Notes under the pieces: model-generated
The model's input: only the letters and a program-made list of their open reading frames with translations
Database searches by the model: none
What the model was told of the DNA's origin: nothing
In this document: positions 60,201 to 64,000 of the stretch, piece by piece
How positions within the stretch are numbered: position 1 is the stretch's first letter
Layout of the letters: each line of letters starts with the position of its first letter
Assembly: GCA_030248065.1 (NCBI GenBank)
Contig: JASAMV010006448.1
Coordinates: forward strand, 1-64,000
Length of the DNA stretch: 64,000 nt
Direction of reading: 5' to 3'
Source: Rhynchonema sp. JSB1_4
Taxonomy: Eukaryota > Nematoda > Chromadorea > Monhysterida > Xyalidae
Position numbers and translations under genes: made by a program

Positions 60201-60719
60201 CATTTTTCACATATTTCTTAATCGTCGGATTTGTCGCTCGATAATAGTCACGAGTTTGCGACAGTAATGCGTATTGGTGGTGAATGTCCATTTCAAGCAC
60301 CTAAACTCAACAGCATAAAAGGATGAGCGTTGTAAGAAGCATATGTTCAGCAGACAAATTCGTCATGATGTACTCAATTTACAAACAAACAATTGTCATA
60401 CAGTGTGCTAAAGTAAACTAAAGCTTACATTTCTTTCCGTATCCGGGTTGCCAATGTTTAGTATGAGAAGTTTGACCACAATTCCCCTCGCATCTTCTGA
60501 ACACATTTCATTTTCTTTTAATCGATTTGCTGAGTTGTAGTAGCGTATGACAATAAACTAACGTGTTTCAAACTTGTCCCATAATTCATCATCGCTCCAG
60601 TCTTTGTAATCATCTTGTACAATCGTCTCGTTTCGCATGGCCGCTGCATTACGGTACGTGTTGTCAATGCCCACGACGCCTGTTGCCCGACACAGGGCGA
60701 AAATTATGATGGCAAACAT
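57245..60719 (-). CDS. Cys-loop ligand-gated channel subunit B
   Basis: Seven exons (60719-60563, 60496-60429, 60300-60080, 58326-58244, 58160-58041, 57946-57744, 57679-57245) join in phase to 428 residues. Exons 2, 3, 4 and 6 have exactly the same lengths as in gene A (68, 221, 83, 203). The ATG at 60719 gives the start MFAIIIFALC, a probable signal peptide; the open frame extends upstream but without support. Features: Cys-loop CLIDMRNFPFDQHEC, second pair NC...NC, M2 VPARTGVCVTSLLSLM, M3 from LTKVDYWNLG, M4 WDSIARIVYPCLFGIFMLLY, a short M3-M4 loop of about 22 residues and a long tail. Intron 3 is 1.75 kb because of an inverted-repeat element. Confidence 0.93.
58345..58426. repeat. Short inverted repeat in intron 3 of channel B
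   Basis: CCCAAATTTTCAAAAGCGCC and GGTGCTTTCGAGAATTTGGG pair around GGGGGGGG and CCGCCCCC, able to form a stable hairpin. Confidence 0.6.
59503..59992. mobile_element. Inverted-repeat element in intron 3 of channel B
   Basis: Arms of about 165 bp (CAAGATGTTCCTGGGCGATT at 59516 against the complement ending at 59980) flank a spacer of about 160 bp. No clear target duplication or ORF. Confidence 0.75.
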
Positions 60720-62373
60720 TTCTCTCGATGATTTGTTTACTTCCAAGAAAAGTATTGTTTCTGATGGGACAAGAGCAGGATAATACGGCGCTACGCAACC
60801 GGTATGTTTGACTGGTTGGAAATCACTACCAACAGAGGGGACAGAGAACATACATACAAACAAGATTTGTATACGCATGACCGAGCCACATCGACACTAC
60901 AATAATGTATGTACAACCGTTACCGTACCTAAAGCTATGAGTGGAGACAATGACAACATTGGTATTATGGACCTGTCAGAAAAACAATCAGCCCCAGAAA
61001 CAATATCCAGTTTTGATAACAAATGCCGGCATACGTATGCGTTTCAGACCAAATTAATGTTAGCATACCATCGGCTCACATTTGGTGGCCCGGCAACTGA
61101 GCAAAGCACATTTGAGCAAGACCACTTAGAGCAAGAAAAAAGGGCAGAGCCAAAAAAGCAGAGCTTTTATTTTGTCCCAATGGCTTAGGCTTGGGCTGAT
61201 TGAGGTATCAGGCTTAGGCTTAGGCTTAAGCCTAGGTACACTTAGGCTTAGTTTTGTGCTTGGGATTACGCTTACATACATAGGCTTAGGCCTATTTGTT
61301 TTTAGATTCTGCTCTTTTGGCTTCTGCTCTTTTTCACTTGCTCAAAGTGGTCTAGCTCAAATGTGCTTTGCTCAATTGCCCGTCCGCCTCAGGTTTATAC
61401 AGGTAGTATGTACATGATACATAGACAGAAACATGTGCATGACTGAACAATCAAGAGTAAAGTTGGCACACTAGATCAGGAAAAACTTGATAGATTGATG
61501 TCACATCAATGTTTCTTGATTATTACAAAAAATCGAATGTTTATTTGTCGCAAAATGATAAAAATAATTTGACCTGATATCTACTGGTATGGCATAAAGA
61601 GTCGAGCCATTTCTAAATCTATCGGCCTCCTTTTAAAAAAAAACCGAACTCAAGCAACCAAAATCAGCAACGAACGACCAGAATAATTTTCTGACACAGT
61701 GCAAGCCACTCACGGCCACCGCCTGCTGCGGTCGCCCTTTCCGCCCATTTTGTTTCCTAAATGGTCCTGTGCTCTGCCTTTGATGAAAATTGTTTTTCCA
61801 ACCCTGCTCACATTTCTCACCGATGCAGTGTGTCAGCTTTACACTTGATTTTGCAGTCATGCACACTTACATATCTATTGTCATGCATAACAATGCTTTT
61901 GCTTGGAGCTGGCATAATGAAACTTGAATCAAACAAAATATACATGTAAAATTATGTATGTAGGTTGATGGTGTACTGTGTCCGTTTCATTCACACGCAG
62001 TGAAAAAATAAAAACAAAAGTATCTTGCAACTACACACACGATTATTTATATCTATGTATATATGAACGGTCGAAATAACCACATTAGCACAGAAACAAT
62101 CAAATAACACAATAGGGGAAAGCTCTAAACAATCGCGTCCAATAGACATGACTCTCACTTTGGCATTGGTATGGGATATTTGTGTCCCTTGGCCGAATAT
62201 CCGGACATCGATGATGTTTGAGAATTTTCGTACAGTGTAAGTTGTTGATTGCAGAACAACCCTTTCGAGGCGGATCTCCAAAGAGCCACATGTATAACAA
62301 AAGCTATGTGATGACGACAAGGCAAACATTATTGCATGGATAACCTTGTCATCGAATGATAATCATTTCAAAG
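60720..62373. other. Spacer between channel genes B and C
   Basis: Apart from the palindrome at 61090-61392, this is AT-rich DNA without a recognisable gene. It must hold the promoter of gene B and the 3' end of gene C. Confidence 0.5.
61090..61392. repeat. Palindromic element with TTAGGC-rich core
   Basis: GGCAACTGAGCAAAGCACAT pairs with ATGTGCTTTGCTCAATTGCC at the ends, and GAGCAAGACCACTTAGAGC with the complement near 61350. The core (61182-61295) has about six TTAGGC units in both orientations. Confidence 0.7.
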
Positions 62374-64000
62374 CTAAATATCGCCGTGAACTGATTTGTC
62401 AAATTCCAAAACCTCGCGAGTCACTTCGCCTTCACCATGAGCACGTTGCATCAAGTTGTTCTCACTCAACAACTCTGTGTCGCTGATTATCTCAGCTTGT
62501 CGGCCCAAAAGCACAGCAAGAGTGTAGAGAAGCACAAAAACGCCAAATAGACACGGGTACACTATACGCGCGACTGTGTCCCAAAATTCCGGTTTCAGAC
62601 ACCGATTGCATTTTTTGTCACCGATTTCTTTGCCCTTACGACGTGCCAATGTGGTGACCAGGGCGAATTCAGCAAGAGCAACGATGGCAAACAGCTGGCA
62701 GCCGAGATTCCAGTGGTCGACTTTGGTCAGGTAGGTTACGCCAGGAGGTAGTATGCGTCGTAGGGCCTGTGCAGCAATATGACAATTATGACAAAAGATC
62801 GGCAAGATACTGCAAATTTTAGGTACCAACCAAAGTCATTAACGACAGCAGTGACGTCACGCAAACACCAGTCCTGGCCGGCACAATGTTGTGATCGATC
62901 CAGAAGGATATCCACGAGACGAAGATAACGAAAATCGACGGGATATAGAGCGTGAGGAAGTAATGTGCCCCGCTGCGAGCTATTCCCAAGTCCACAACCA
63001 GGCAGCTGGTACGCCAATCTTCTGAAAGAAAAGCGTTCTGTCTGCTTGAGGTTTTCAGAGCTTGTGTTTTGTGTGCGAACGGAAATGATTGTGCACAAAC
63101 CGGGAAGTTCTTTGGTGCAGTCACGCGCCTCCAACTTCGAAATCGTGAAATGCGTGAGACCGTGATTCTTGGCCAGTTTCACTGGTTCGTTCGATAACCA
63201 TTTCATTCTTGAGCCCCCTGCGCATGCCATGATGATTAAGAAATCATTTAGCGCAAGCAATCAGCGACGAAATAATCAAGACAGCCAGTCACGTACAGCC
63301 GAAAAGGAAGATCCGACATTCATGTTGGTCAAACGGAAAGTTCACCAAATCGATTTGGCAATTGATACTGTGAGTGGCACTAAAACAAGATGGCAAACAT
63401 AGACTTTGTTGCAATGCCAATATGTACGTTAGATTGTAAAGTGGCGGTAGACGACAGAAAATTACCAAGCATAATTGACTCACAAATCGTCCACCCGCAC
63501 AATTCCGTTCTTCCTTCGGCCGTAGTACGAAAATTTACGATCTTCTATTTCATCAAATTTGAACGTTTTATCATTCACCACCCAGACCTCGTGCTTTTCG
63601 AGATCGTGCTCATGATAGCTCTTGGATTCCGGATTCATTTCGCTGAACGGCGAATCGACTTTTTTCGATTGAAACGCATATTGGTGGTGGATGTCCATCT
63701 CAAGCACCTTCATGAGAAATGTGCGTCTCTTGATCACAAATCGAACTTTTTAACAATACCGGCACCACGCTAGGCTCAACCGTGGCCATCAAACTCACAT
63801 TTTTTTCCGTGTCTGGGTTACTAATATGGAGTATCGCGAGTTTCACCACAATAGCCTTCGCGCCTTCAAAACTACATCTGTCAATTTTTCTGGCAGACAT
63901 TTTACATTCGCACTTTTAAGTGCTGTACGCATCGAAATTGCGACAAAGCAACACTCACGAAATTCGAGCTCTTCCGGCAATTCCTTTTTGGATTGATTTT
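62374..64000 (-). CDS. Cys-loop ligand-gated channel subunit C (5' end outside window)
   Basis: Exons: the edge of exon 1 (64000-63959), 63863-63799, 63707-63484, 63379-63297, 63217-63101, 63021-62831, 62766-62374, all phase-compatible. The signal peptide lies beyond the window; exon 1 ends in ELPEELEF as in its paralogues. Features: CQIDLVNFPFDQHEC Cys-loop, second pair DC...SC, VPARTGVCVTSLLSLM in M2, WDTVARIVYPCLFGVFVLLY in M4, a short M3-M4 loop (about 21 residues, including KCNRC) and a tail of about 45 residues. Intron 6 differs from that of gene B at only about 4 of 64 positions, so the M1-M3 part was duplicated or converted recently. Confidence 0.92.

Noticed and set aside
61180..61300. 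TTAGGC units as a true telomere
   Set aside because: Only a few units, in both orientations, inside a palindrome with unique DNA on both sides.

Overview
This window is eukaryotic. Genes are split into short exons by GT-AG introns, intergenic DNA is full of small inverted-repeat transposons, and an 18S-type rRNA copy is present. The gene set is an E1 ubiquitin-activating enzyme, a Pasha/DGCR8 protein, a PTP-like protein, a seven-finger C2H2 protein, and tandem Cys-loop channels with an anion-type PAR motif. With short TTAGGC runs, this suggests an invertebrate, most likely a nematode; the species is not settled. All exon borders come from splice sites plus phase checks, without transcripts. 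Four genes close in phase from start to stop: 722, 554, 415 and 428 codons.

Layout: 0-0.45 kb is a BEL/Pao retroelement relic. 0.6-14.2 kb (+) is the C-terminal half of an E1 enzyme with transposon-filled introns. 14.2-19.2 kb has no recognisable gene and contains a 4.4 kb block of odd composition. 19.3-23.6 kb (+) is the C2H2 protein. 25.6-34.1 kb (-) is pash-1, the partner of Drosha in microRNA processing, with an apparent RG-rich insert inside its first dsRNA-binding domain. 34.1-39.3 kb is G-rich nested repeats. 39.3-40.3 kb (-) is a cysteine-rich exon split by a hAT-like element. 40.5-41.2 kb (+) is a small secreted Ly6-like protein. 41.75-45.4 kb (+) is a PTP-fold protein lacking catalytic residues. 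45.4-54.9 kb holds repeats, an 18S rRNA copy with apparently disabling lesions, a (GT)60 tract and large palindromic elements. 54.9-64 kb (-) is a tandem array of three related Cys-loop channel genes, the third cut by the window edge.

The genes do not form one pathway. The strongest shared themes are transposon nesting, with many exact 8-bp (hAT-type), TA, TTAA or TAA duplications, and about 30 copies of the octamer TGAAACAT, roughly nine times the number expected by chance.
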